Positions 33,160 to 42,869 of a DNA stretch of 64,000 nucleotides are shown piece after piece. The DNA is from Cylindrobasidium torrendii FP15055 ss-10. Lineage: Eukaryota > Basidiomycota > Agaricomycetes > Agaricales > Physalacriaceae. The notes beneath the pieces were generated by a model. It searched no databases and had not been told where the DNA came from. It saw only the letters and a program-made list of their open reading frames with translations. Position numbers and translations under genes: made by a program. The stretch's first letter is position 1. Every line of letters starts with the position of its first letter. The stretch lies in assembly GCA_000934385.1 (NCBI GenBank), contig KN880431.1:186001-250000 (forward strand), given 5' to 3'.

Positions 33160-34003
33160 ATGCCTATCCGGCTACGTCCAGCAAGTTTATCCTCAATACG
33201 CGTAGTGCCGTCTGACCGCCACGCAGTGGTTTGTGGTCTTCACCGTGGGGGTTATGGTCACACTTTCGTTGTTGGGTGTTACTGGCGTCCATCGGATATT
33301 TCCAGTGGACCGTAAAGTGCTCCACTTCATCTGCTTCAGTCTGTCCACGGCAGTATTCTACTTCATCTTCGACGTCGAAGAGTAAGTCTAGCTAGCCCCT
33401 TGCAATTACCACAGAGGTACTGAATTTCTTCCTCTAGAGATGCACGAAGAATATGGTTCTGGAACCACGCTAGTTTGATATTCACAGGATTTGTGTGTTT
33501 CTTCGCTGGCGGGTTCTTGAGCGAGGTAGTGAGAGCCGCTCTACCAAACAAACAATTTGACTTTGGGGATGTCTTGGTGAGTAAATCGTCTTTGAACAAT
33601 CCCGATACTTGACAGCATGAAGGCCAACTGGCTTGGTGCATCCATCGGGCTCTACATTTCATACCATGCCGAGAAGTATTACCGGAAACGACGAGAGGTG
33701 CGCTGGTTTCGTGGGCACATCAGTTCAAGGACCTTACAGGCACATTCATAGATCGCTAGGCTATATGCCCCATTGGCCGACGATGTACTCGAAGATGAAG
33801 ACGAGGATGACACGGATACCCCAGTGCTCCCCTCATACGCAAACCCATCTACCTCAAATAAGCCTATATCCAAGCCAGCACGCAGCACCAATATCTGGGA
33901 TTCACGAGAGGAGCTGTTTGGCATTGGCAACGATGACGACGACGACGAACCGACTTCATCACGCACGCCCCGCCCAGGACATGGGGAGCCGAGCTTCAAA
34001 TAA
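33160..34003 (+). CDS. VanZ-like integral membrane protein
   Basis: Five exons (33160-33180, 33227-33381, 33438-33576, 33623-33697, 33752-34003) give 213 residues. The first intron starts GC, not GT: MPIRLRP is followed by a GCAAGT donor and joins WFVVFTVGVMVTLSLLG. Hydrophobic helices then run through KVLHFICFSLSTAVFYFIF, WFWNHASLIFTGFVCFFAGG and DVLANWLGASIGLYISYH. The His in VLHF and the E in FLSEVV are placed as in VanZ-like proteins, a family that binds lipid-linked or teichoplanin-type substrates in bacteria; its fungal role is unknown. A cytosolic acidic tail (EDEDEDDTDTP) ends with a conserved IWDSREELFGIG block. Start: the ATG at 33160 was chosen because the family begins near here; ATGs lie in frame upstream. 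Confidence 0.8.
33181..33226 (+). other. GC-AG intron in VanZ-like gene
   Basis: Forty-six bases with a GCAAGT donor and an ACGCAG acceptor. Only this join puts exon 1 (ending CGT CCA) in phase with the membrane-helix frame starting TGG. Downstream GT donors give the wrong phase or an intron too short. Confidence 0.75.
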
Positions 34004-35015
34004 CGTTAACGCATTAGAAAATGAAAGAACGTGCACGCCATGTATCGCTTACATCCAACTGTGCTTCCCCACTACCGCAATATCATTAGAAGTGTATCAA
34101 TCGCGCAAGTCAATGGGAAGCAACGCAGGTCCTTACCTGCACACCGGCCGATGCAGGTCGCATTGAGTCGACCGCGATTTCACTATGCTTGCTCATATGG
34201 CCATCTCTAGCGCTGAGCTTCTACTGTGACGGCCCGCGTCCCTAGAGATGAACTTATGCAGCTGGACTCTTTTGCGCATATCCCCTCATGTACACTTGAA
34301 CACACCCATGACGAGGGCTTGCGCGCTGACAGCGGGTGTCCCGGGCCAGTGCGTCCTTTCGAATATGCCTCTGGAAATTGTATTTTCTCCGTGTGGAAGA
34401 TAACCCTCAGACCTATCGTCGACTGGACAATGTTCAACTTCAATAATGGATTCATGAATGTTTGGATAAGTCGGCTCGCCACCACGTCCTTACCGCTTCA
34501 CAGGGGACAACCCACGCCTGTCTATATGTACGCTGTCGCGGTCCGGCAAATATAACGACCTAGGATATAGCCTCAAGTTGTTCGCTGCATGTCCGCAGGT
34601 GTGCACCTCGATGGTAAAGGAGGAACGAATTATCCTATGTTGCCACAATTCGCTGTGCAAAGACCTCGATGTCCTCCTCATCATCCGCAGTACGGCGCGC
34701 AGTCTACAGTAAGTTGCTGACCATCTGCCTCTGCATCGCAGAATACCTGCGCAGCGAGCACCATTCGCAGCCCAGAACCAAGAAAGGCCGTTGCTTCCGT
34801 TGTTCATGCTGTGCTAGTGCGCCAGTCCGGGAATTTGCTTATACCTACCTTTGGATTGGCTACGCAATGTGCGCCTCAACGGAGATCAACATGCTTTCCC
34901 AAGTCTCCCTAGAGACTCAGCGGGATGCTGGTTGACTATAAAGAAGGTGCAGGTAAATACCACTTCATTCACCCATCCTCTCCCCGCTTCTATCCTACCC
35001 AGCCACATCGCCGCC
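34004..35015. other. Intergenic region, about 1 kb, with TATA box
   Basis: No convincing gene on either strand; open frames overlap one another and lack family signals or clean introns. A TATAAA at 34937-34942 lies 74 bp before the start of the intradiol dioxygenase and is the likely core promoter. A T-loop-like GGTTCGACTCC is not here. This is the longest empty stretch in the window. Confidence 0.4.
34937..34942 (+). promoter_or_regulatory. TATA box of intradiol dioxygenase gene
   Basis: TATAAA on the plus strand, 74 bp upstream of the start at 35016; position and sequence fit a strong core promoter of a secreted-enzyme gene. Confidence 0.5.
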
Positions 35016-36325
35016 ATGGTTCTCACTGCTCCTTTCGCTGCTGTTTTTGGCCTACTTATGATCGCTACTACTGCCTCGGCGCATCCTCACAAGGCCACCG
35101 GACACGCTAAGGCAGCTCTATCTGCTCGCAGTGGCAACACCTGTGGGGATGCAATCGCTCGTCGCGCCGAAGGCATTGCGTCGGCGCGCAGGCGTCACTT
35201 GCATAGCCGTATGCTTGAAGATGACTCCCCTCTCGCTAGGCGAGGGTTGGAAAGCAGAGCCAAGTACCCCGAGATCCAAAACACCTCTTGTGTGTTGGCT
35301 CCCGATACTGTCGTTGGTGCGCTTTATTCAGTGTCATGGATTGAGGCATGCTCATTTTGTTCTGTAGGCCCGTACTTTGTTGATGGTGAACTCTATCGCC
35401 GGGATGTCACTGAGGGCGAGCCAGGCGTTCCGCTTTACCTTGACATAGGAGTCTGTGCGTATAACAATATGTTCTCGTTTGAATGTGTTCTCACCTAGCT
35501 GTTGTAGTGGATATGGATACTTGCGAGCCATTGGAGAATGCTTTCATCGACATGTGGCACTGCAACGCCTCCGGGACATATTCTGGGTATACTGGCATTA
35601 ACCCTGATACTGTTGAGGCATACGATGGCGAGTGTTTGTTTCGATTTCGGGTGTTAACTAGTAGTCTGACTGGTCTCCTAGGCGTAACTGTTCGTGCAGA
35701 TGGTACAACAGACGACACAACCTTCTTGCGTGGCTTCACCAAGACCGACGCCAGTGGTATTGCCGAGTTCCTCTCTATTTTCCCCGGATACTACTCGTCT
35801 CGTACCACACATATTCACATTACAGTGCAGTGAGTCTACCCCCCAGCTTCAATCCTGTTTCTGGGCTAAGACTTTTTCAGTGTCAATGGAACCATTTCTG
35901 AGGATGGCACGAACACCCTCGCCTCGAGCAGCATCCAGCATGTCGGTCAACTTTTCTTCGAGGAGGACCTCATCAACCAGGTCTACGAGCTCGACAACTA
36001 TAACGCGCACCTTTCCACCCTCGACCGCGTATTGAACGACGTACGCAGCTTTCATTGTCAAAGACATTACCGGTACTAATTCTGTCTGCAGGAAGATTCA
36101 GTGTATGTCGACGGCAACACTGGCGGATACAGTGCTGTTATCACCACTGAGCTGCTAGGCGATACTCTTGCGGACGGTCTCATTGGCTATATTACTGTCA
36201 CCGTGAACACCACGAACATCGTTGACATGTCCAACACAAACCCTGTCGGTGTTATCCCGACTGTAAGCTTGGCTGAGGGCGCTGAAGCGTCGGCGAGCGC
36301 GGTGGATGCTTGCGAGGGGCTTTGA
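35016..36325 (+). CDS. Secreted intradiol ring-cleavage dioxygenase
   Basis: Extracellular non-heme Fe(III) enzyme family that opens catechol-type aromatic rings, relevant to lignin-derived compounds. It starts with a signal peptide (MVLTAPFAAVFGLLMIATTASA) and a basic propeptide-like part. The catalytic domain holds GPYFVDGELYRRDVTEGEPG, VDMDTCEPLENAFIDMWHCN, the Fe ligand Tyr in CNASGTYSG, and FPGYYSSRTTHIHI, containing the second Tyr and both ligand His. Introns fall at DTVVG-PYFV, DIGVS (phase 1), VEAYDG-GVT, ITVQ-VNG and the short 3' part before EDSVYVDG. The C-terminal tail (about 60 residues) is Val/Thr/Ala-rich without a known motif. Catechol, hydroxyquinol or other substrate specificity cannot be told. 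Confidence 0.9.
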
Positions 36326-36718
36326 AGATAATCGGCGCGCGCATGACAAGAGGGCTTATAGAGATAGTCCAAAGAATATTACCCCCCCCCCCCACCACGT
36401 TTGGACATTTGCATTTGCTATGAGTAGTCGTACGGTACGGCATACTATGAATACCTACAATATAAACCCCCATAATGTCAAGAAATACATTTGGAGACTT
36501 ATCTAGAGTCCTGTTTAAGCTTGAACTGATTTTGACAGTGACACGGTCATTCGATTTTCTCGTGAACATGCTCAGGTTTTGAATCTGATGTGGACCTTGT
36601 AGCCGCACGTGTATCCAGATGGGCCAAATGGACCGGCGCTTTCCGATCTGCCTACCACATACATCAACCCTGATTGAAGTTGACATTGAGCGCTCACAAA
36701 GGTTGAGTAGTTTCAAGA
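36326..36718. other. Intergenic region with 12-base poly-C tract
   Basis: About 390 bp between two plus-strand genes. A homopolymer run of 12 C lies at about 36382-36393. No gene or further element. Confidence 0.4.
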
Positions 36719-38426
36719 ATGGCGCAGCCAAGTCCCGAGCAGCCTCGCACACGAACGCCGCTTCCCAAGTCGCAACTCGCGGCGACATGGCTCATCCAAC
36801 TCGCTGAACCTATTACTGCCACAGTAATCTTTCCCTTCGCGCCTGAGGCTATTCGGCGCACAGGCATCACCCGCGGCGACGAAAGTAAAACTGGTTACTA
36901 CGCGGGTATTACGGTACGATGAGGCTCGGTCAATGAGCAAGCGCACAAGCTCATCGTACTATAAGGAATCTGCGTTCTTCATCACAGAGGCCTTGACCGT
37001 CTACTTCTGGGGACGTGCCTCGGACCGCTTCGGACGTAGACCTATACTCATCCTCGGTCCTCTGGGGCTCTCGTTTGCTATGGTTGGATTTGGATTATCC
37101 AACAAATTCTGGCTTTTGGTGCTGTTTCGCTGTCTCCAGGGCGTCTTCAATGGAAACATAGGCACGTACTTTCCCCCTCGCCAATGATGACAGTATTTTT
37201 GACTCTTACTCATTACTAGGTGTTGCAAAGACTGTGATAGCTGAGGTACTTCATGGACCCATTCTGTAGCCCACCATCTGAAAACAACCTCGATTAGTTG
37301 ACTGACGACACAAATGTCGGCGATGCTTTTGCAGTAACCCCGTTTCTCTGGAGTGTCGGGGTTACCATAGGGTATGCTCGTGTCGAAATTCGCTTTGTGA
37401 TGTACTGATTTTGAATCAATGTACATAGGCCTATTCTCGGTGGCTTACTCGCGAACCCTCAAGACAGGTGGCCAATATTCAACGACAGTCCGCTCTTTCG
37501 CGAGCACCACTACCTCCTACCATGTTTGGCAGCCGGCGGTCTGTCCTTCGCCATTTTCATTGTATCGTTGGTGACCCTGAAAGAGGTCAGTGCCATCCAA
37601 GCTACGAAGGTGTCGAGCACTTATCCATTCGAAGACGCATCCGAACCTGGCCAAGAAAGCAAAGCCTAACTCCAGGACCCCACTTCTACAAGATGGGCGG
37701 CCTACTGTCGACTATGGTGCAGCTGGAGAAGAAGGTCACCAGGAGCCCGCCAAACCTCTGCGATCCCCTCCACTGAGTGAAGTCGCAACACGAAGTGTTA
37801 TGGTCGTCATCGGCAATTACTGTCTCATGTCATTCAACAACGCATCCCTCGATGTTCTTACGCCTTTGATGTACTCCACATCCATACCCGCCGGCGGTCT
37901 TGGCCTAACACCATTCAAAATCGGGCGCATCATGTTCGCCTTTGGAGTCGTAAACGCAGTTATGCAAATTGGGTTGACGAGCTTCCTTATCCGACGATGG
38001 GGTGCACCCAAGACGTTCACGGTATCAGCATTCTGTGGGCTGCTCGCATTCACTGCATTCTCTTGCGAAAGCTACCTTGCAAGGCTCGCAGGATACATTG
38101 ACTGGAGGGTCATCTTGGCCCTTGTCGTCCAATGGAGTTTCGCCATCATGATATCCCCAACGTACGGCGCGGCCCATGTCCTCATAGTGCACAGTGCGCC
38201 GTCGCCCGAAGCCTTGGCCACGACAAACGGGTTGGCGCAGATGTTGTGCTCTGCCACTCGTGCATTGGCACCTACCGCGGCATCGAGCTTGTTTGCATTG
38301 TCATTGGAAACCCATGCCCTTGGTGGCTTCCTAGTTTATGCCCTCCTCATCTTTTCTATGACGGTCTTAGTCTGGTGGTCTTTGATGTTGCCAAGGGTGG
38401 TAAAAGCCCCGGAAATTATGTTCTAA
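36719..38426 (+). CDS. Major facilitator superfamily transporter
   Basis: Secondary transporter with two blocks of six helices. The N-terminal half opens with SQLAATWLIQLAEPITATVIFPF and includes the cytosolic loop signature GRASDRFGRRPILILGPLG (the GxxxDRxGRR motif of MFS). Later blocks: LLVLFRCLQGVFNGNIGVAK, VTPFLWSVGVTIGPILGG, then a hydrophilic central loop (EDASEPGQESKA and a Gln/Glu-rich part). The C-terminal six helices start at MVVIGNYCLMSFNNASLDVL. The drug:H+ antiporter-like subfamily that includes the plant ZIF1-type and fungal YCR023C-like carriers is the best match in order of motifs. About six introns, including several under 60 bp in the first half. Substrate unknown. Ends APEIMF. 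Confidence 0.85.
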
Positions 38427-38590
38427 ATTTTCGGAACAGTCGTTGGGGAAGTAGAGGTTGAGTAACCAGTAGTTCAACGTTCAACCCGCAATGTATTCAC
38501 ACTAGATTCACACATTCATAGTAACAGCAAGTACATAGACGTAGACACTTGATATCATAGCACTGCACACCCTATCTGCAGCCCTCGATT

Positions 38591-40773
38591 TTAGGCAGTA
38601 GTGATCAAGTAGGCTGCTGTATCGTGCGCCGCCAGGCTGACGGTGAAGTTCGCCGTAGCAGCATAGCTACCACTCAAGTCCTTCCCAGTCCACATATCGT
38701 GGATTTTGAAGCTCCCGCCCGTGCCTAAACTGGGCACAGCTGATAGCGTGAACGCCTTCGTTGCAGCGCTAGCCGAGGTATTGATGATGAAGACATGCGT
38801 CCCCGCGGAAGATTGGCCTGCATAATATTCTGGTGGTGTCGTAGTTGGCGCACCGCTATATGCAGTGAAAGGCTTTGCAGGTGCCCCAACTGTCGTGTCT
38901 TGGCTAAAGGCGAGAAGCTCCGCGTTTTTGAGGATGCCAACTTGCTCGGTCGTGAGTGTGCTCAGCTGGAAAAGACATTCATCGTAGATACTGTGGAGTG
39001 TTCAGAGAAGCTCACATCGGTTCCCCTGCATATCATGAGGTTGGTCTGGCTTTATGCTCAACGGTGGAGACTCACAATAAGATAGGGCTCTTCAGAAATG
39101 CCCATGCAGCAAAATGTGTGCGTTCCTCCTCCACAGTGAAGTTACCGTTTCCGATTTCCATCATATCCATATCGTTGTGCGCATAAAAATCGATCGCGTC
39201 CAGGTGGTTCACGTTGGTCGATATGATTGACATGAAGTACAACCAAGTGGCACTACAAGGATGTCAATACCCACGTATACACACAGAGAGAGTACCACCA
39301 TACCTTGAGTCGCCCGACATGCGCCAAGAATGACCCTGCAGAATTTTTCACCTCACAAGTTCACGGCTAGCCCGAACAGCGAGCTACTTACAACGCGAGC
39401 ACCCCAATCCCAGACATTTGCGTTTCCCCAGTTGCAGAGCGCGAATTGGATGGGTCTATCTTGATTGGCAAGAGCGCCTCTGAGAGATGATCTTCAGTGC
39501 TATTGTCACTGGGAAGAACACACAAGCCTACGCCATTTGGCGATACCGCTTCGCAGAGTTGGACTCACTGCGCGCGGGATTAACACCATTCCAGGATTCA
39601 GGGTGGAAGACACTCACTACCAGTCGGTGTATGTCCAGTAGTCACTCCAATTTCCGGGAACATTGCAATTGTCTATAGTCCGAGTCAGCTCAACAATCGA
39701 AAGGAAATTAGGGGAAGGTTGAGCGCACCGTATTTTAGGTAGTCGATGCCCCATTCAGCCCAGAGCGCTGCATCCACGCTCTCGCCATCCAACGATCCAG
39801 GGAAATCAGCACATGTAGCGGAACCAGCATCACTGCAGTCGACATTAGTTAAGTACTCTATGACTAGCAAGCAGAGGGTTATACCTGTAAATTCCAATTT
39901 TAAGACCTAAATCATGAATCTTGTCCGCGACCGCCTTGATGCCATTGGGAAATTTGGTAGGGTCCGGGACCATATGCCCAGAGGAATCGCGCGCTTGGAG
40001 ATCCCAGCAGTCCTGATAAAATCGTATGAGTTATTGTTCTCCGATAAATTGAACAATTCAAGAGAATGGCTAGTTTGCATTGAATGGTGCCCACGCCCGC
40101 TGCCCACAACGGGAATGCGGCGGACTTCACGCACATCAATATTCACATATTCATAGCCAGCATCCTTCAGTCCGAGGTCTACCAGGGAGTTTGCAGCGGC
40201 AAGGACTTTCTCCTCGGACACAGCTGCAGGTCGTTTAACGAGATCTCCCAGTCACCTCTGGTACGACCCGGCGGAAGGCTCACCGCATCCATAGGCATTC
40301 CAATGATTCCAACTACACACAGTTAACTCGAATTTCTGACGCAGCGAGTCGGTGAAGACCTACCCGAGGGCTGGTGTCTTCCCAGTCAGCTTCGACGGGG
40401 CATCTGTTGGCGTACTGCTCGAAATGCTCGTTGAACTGGCGCCGGTCCCAGCAGAGGTACTGGTATATGTGGACGCTGTTGTGGACGTTGAAGACACGCC
40501 TGAAGTGGCCGCAGTTGAAGGCATCCCCGCGGATGTCGAGGTCGCCTGTAAACACTGGGAGTACCATTCACTGGAATCAACACAGGTGTAGCTATTGGCC
40601 GCCGTTGGCTTCTAGAAAATAGAACGCAAGACAGTGACGGACCCGCTGGGACAAGTAGTGTCACCGCTCCAACCACTTCCACCGCATTGGCCATAAGGGC
40701 TGTTGGCCCAAACGGGGGCGAAGCAGGATAGAAACGCTAAGAGGAGTACCAGGGGACTATGAGGAAGTAGCAT
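38591..40773 (-). CDS. Secreted GH27 alpha-galactosidase with N-terminal CBM1
   Basis: Retaining glycoside hydrolase that removes terminal alpha-galactose from galactomannan or raffinose-type oligosaccharides outside the cell. Order: signal peptide ([19 protein letters not shown] to WA); fungal cellulose-binding module CBM1, [18 protein letters not shown] and SSEWYSQCL, its four Cys present, split by one intron; a Ser/Thr-rich linker ([18 protein letters not shown]); then the GH27 barrel: [43 protein letters not shown] with the nucleophile Asp, its codon split by an intron. The C-terminal beta-domain ends [10 protein letters not shown] with stop 38591-38593. At least ten introns. Gene placement next to an MFS transporter is suggestive of sugar use but not evidence for it. 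Confidence 0.93.
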
Positions 40774-40805
40774 GTTTGGTCGCTACATTTGACCAAATTA
40801 TTGCC

Positions 40806-40813
40806 CTTTTATA
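40806..40813 (-). promoter_or_regulatory. TATA box of GH27 gene
   Basis: TATAAAAG on the minus strand, about 33 bp upstream of the GH27 start codon at 40773. It is a perfect consensus, though the short distance implies a very short leader. Confidence 0.6.
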
Positions 40814-41494
40814 AGAAGTCGGAAAGTAGTGGGCTAAACGTCGGAATGCACTCAGGGTGCCTCACACGTAGCCTGGTGCGGATGGTCTTTGACGGTACAT
40901 CTATAAGTCACAGGAGGTCAGCTACGCGGTCCGCTGGGGAGGGCAAATTCCAGGTGGTTTAGGCGAAAGCTGCAGTTGGCCGTGAGCTTCGTCTTCAGCG
41001 AAAGTGTGCATAGAACAGTATACCTTGAGTGGGAAGATGGCTTCGTGAGCAAAGGACTGACGCATGGAAATGAAGTCTACCGCAATAATCAGTCTGACTT
41101 TCGAAACTGTCAGTCGGTACCGTCTCAAAAACCTAGGAATATAACATGCTACCATAGAGGGTACAGTACCTGTCAAATGGTATGAATTGGTGTACCTAGC
41201 TCTGTGCCAGAAGAGCTTCGGCCCTTGTAGACTACGGACATAAATCTTGCGTCCAGGCAGGCCACCAGGTGGTCGGTATTGAAAGACGATGCGGAAGCAC
41301 AGAAAAAGACTTAGATGCTCTAGAATGTTGATTTGGATTAACGAGTAGTTTGATAAAAAAGCGCTCTACAGTATTCCCGGTCCGTGAAGAAGGTGTGCTG
41401 GACTTGAAGATGTCACAGTTGAGAGATAATCAGAAGATAGAAGGGATTGCAGGCACCCTATACGTAGTGCGATCTAGGGTTGTTTTCGAGTCAA
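40814..41494. other. Intergenic region, about 680 bp
   Basis: Spacer between GH27 (upstream side) and the stop of the phosducin-like gene. Short open frames only, AT-richer than the neighbours. It presumably holds the regulatory region of GH27. I recognised no regulator binding sites with confidence. Confidence 0.35.
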
Positions 41495-42569
41495 TCAATC
41501 GGAGTCGAATAGGCCGTCGTCGTCGTCGACGCGCCCGGACGGGTGGCCCTCAGCAAGGATATGATGTCTGCAGAGAGGAGCATTAAACAACGAACCTCGT
41601 TATGTTTTGAAAAACTTGTCGTACCTGCGTAGCAGCTCCTCTACACCTGCGTTTCCAGCCTCCCAGTCGACACGGACCCAGTTGTGCACCAGCTGACCGT
41701 CGCGATAGACGAGCATTGTCGGCAGCATGTCGAGGTCTACATCGTCGTCGTCGCTCACGTCAAAGTCTTCATCGTCGAGGTCATCCTTCTCGTCGAAGTC
41801 CTCGTCCTCGTCTTCTTCCTTGATGGTGCGGGGCGGGCGAGTGACAGAGCGTGCTGGGGCGGATGGGGCAGCGCGCGCAAAGCCGAGTGCAGAGGCTCGG
41901 CAGCGCAAGAACTTGGTACTGGGGTTTGCGCGCGCTAGACGCGCCAAGGTGTCGTCTAGCACGTAGCAGCGATCAAGTGACTGTGGAATGGTTTAATGAT
42001 TGGACTCCAGTGCGGAAGGGACTCACCCGGTCGTAAAGGTGAACGGCAACCCAAGTGCCGTTCTTCTCCTTTTCCACAGCCTGTACGTAGCCTTCACGGC
42101 CAACCTCCCTGAGATGGCCATAAGGACCCTGTTTGGCCTTGCCGAAGACGTCGACGCGCTGCTGCTCGCGTCGAACGAGCTCGTCGACTTTCTGCTCTCC
42201 TCGAGCAGCCTTCTCACGTTCCTCTTCGAGATAGGTCTTGCCGCCGAGGTTCTGCTTCTCCATATTCTGTCGCAACTTGTCCATTTCCTCTGCATGTTTG
42301 TGCTTCTCTATTTCCTGGGCTTCCTTGCGGTCGCGAATGACACCCTTGACGCCAGTGCGGCCTGGACCCATGCCGATGGACTCTTGGGGCGCCTCGTCGA
42401 GGGGCTCAGTCGCCTTCTTCGCATCGTATTCGTCGTCGTGCCAGCCATGGTCTTCAGATCCTGGCGACGGCGTCCTCACCGGCGAGTTTGAACGCTCTTT
42501 ACCATTGAAGAACTCCCCCGAGAGAATGAGTTTCTCCAAGTCGGCGTACTGTTGCGGATTTTCGGACAT
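41495..42569 (-). CDS. Phosducin-like protein with acidic insert
   Basis: Thioredoxin-fold co-factor that works with the chaperonin CCT or with G-protein beta-gamma. The N-terminal third is helical and charged (KEAQEIEKHKHAEEMDKLRQ), followed by REVGREGYVQAVEKEKNGTW and AVHLYDR that start the fold, then CYVLDDTLARLARANPSTKF. A long Asp/Glu insert (KEEDEDEDFDEKDDLDDEDF to VDLD) interrupts the fold before LPTMLVYRDGQLVHNWVRVD. The tail ends HPSGRVDDDDGLFDSD. Three exons; the last intron joins ELLRR to HHILAEGH. The start at 42569 (MSENPQQYADLEKL) is standard. The group with the N-terminal charged helix and DGL-D-D-type tail resembles PLP1/PhLP1-type proteins in fungi. Confidence 0.88.
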
Positions 42570-42869
42570 GGTGGTCAGAACGTAAGCTGACGCACTGACG
42601 GCACACCATCTGATTGGTAGGTATTGGGTGCAATAATATAATGCTCCCTAAAACGGGCCGAATTCCATGCCGAATAATTGAATCGGTATTAGTGCCAGAC
42701 AATGCAGATGCCCCAATCTGGGTTTGATTATGGCAAAGCCAAAGAAATGTGGATACGAATACAACTCGGGGAGTAGGTAGCATAGCGCTAATGAAGGTAG
42801 GACGGAGAAGGTATATAATACAGTATAGAAATACGGGATATTCAAATAAATTTCCCAGGCCCGATACAG
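42570..42869. other. Intergenic spacer, 300 bp
   Basis: Contains the phosducin-like promoter and the 3' end of the caspase-fold gene, both on the minus strand. No gene seen. Confidence 0.4.

Noticed and set aside
34207..34935. Several ORFs of 80-110 codons on both strands in the 1-kb gap
   Set aside because: They overlap in conflicting frames, have no family signal and no clean introns.
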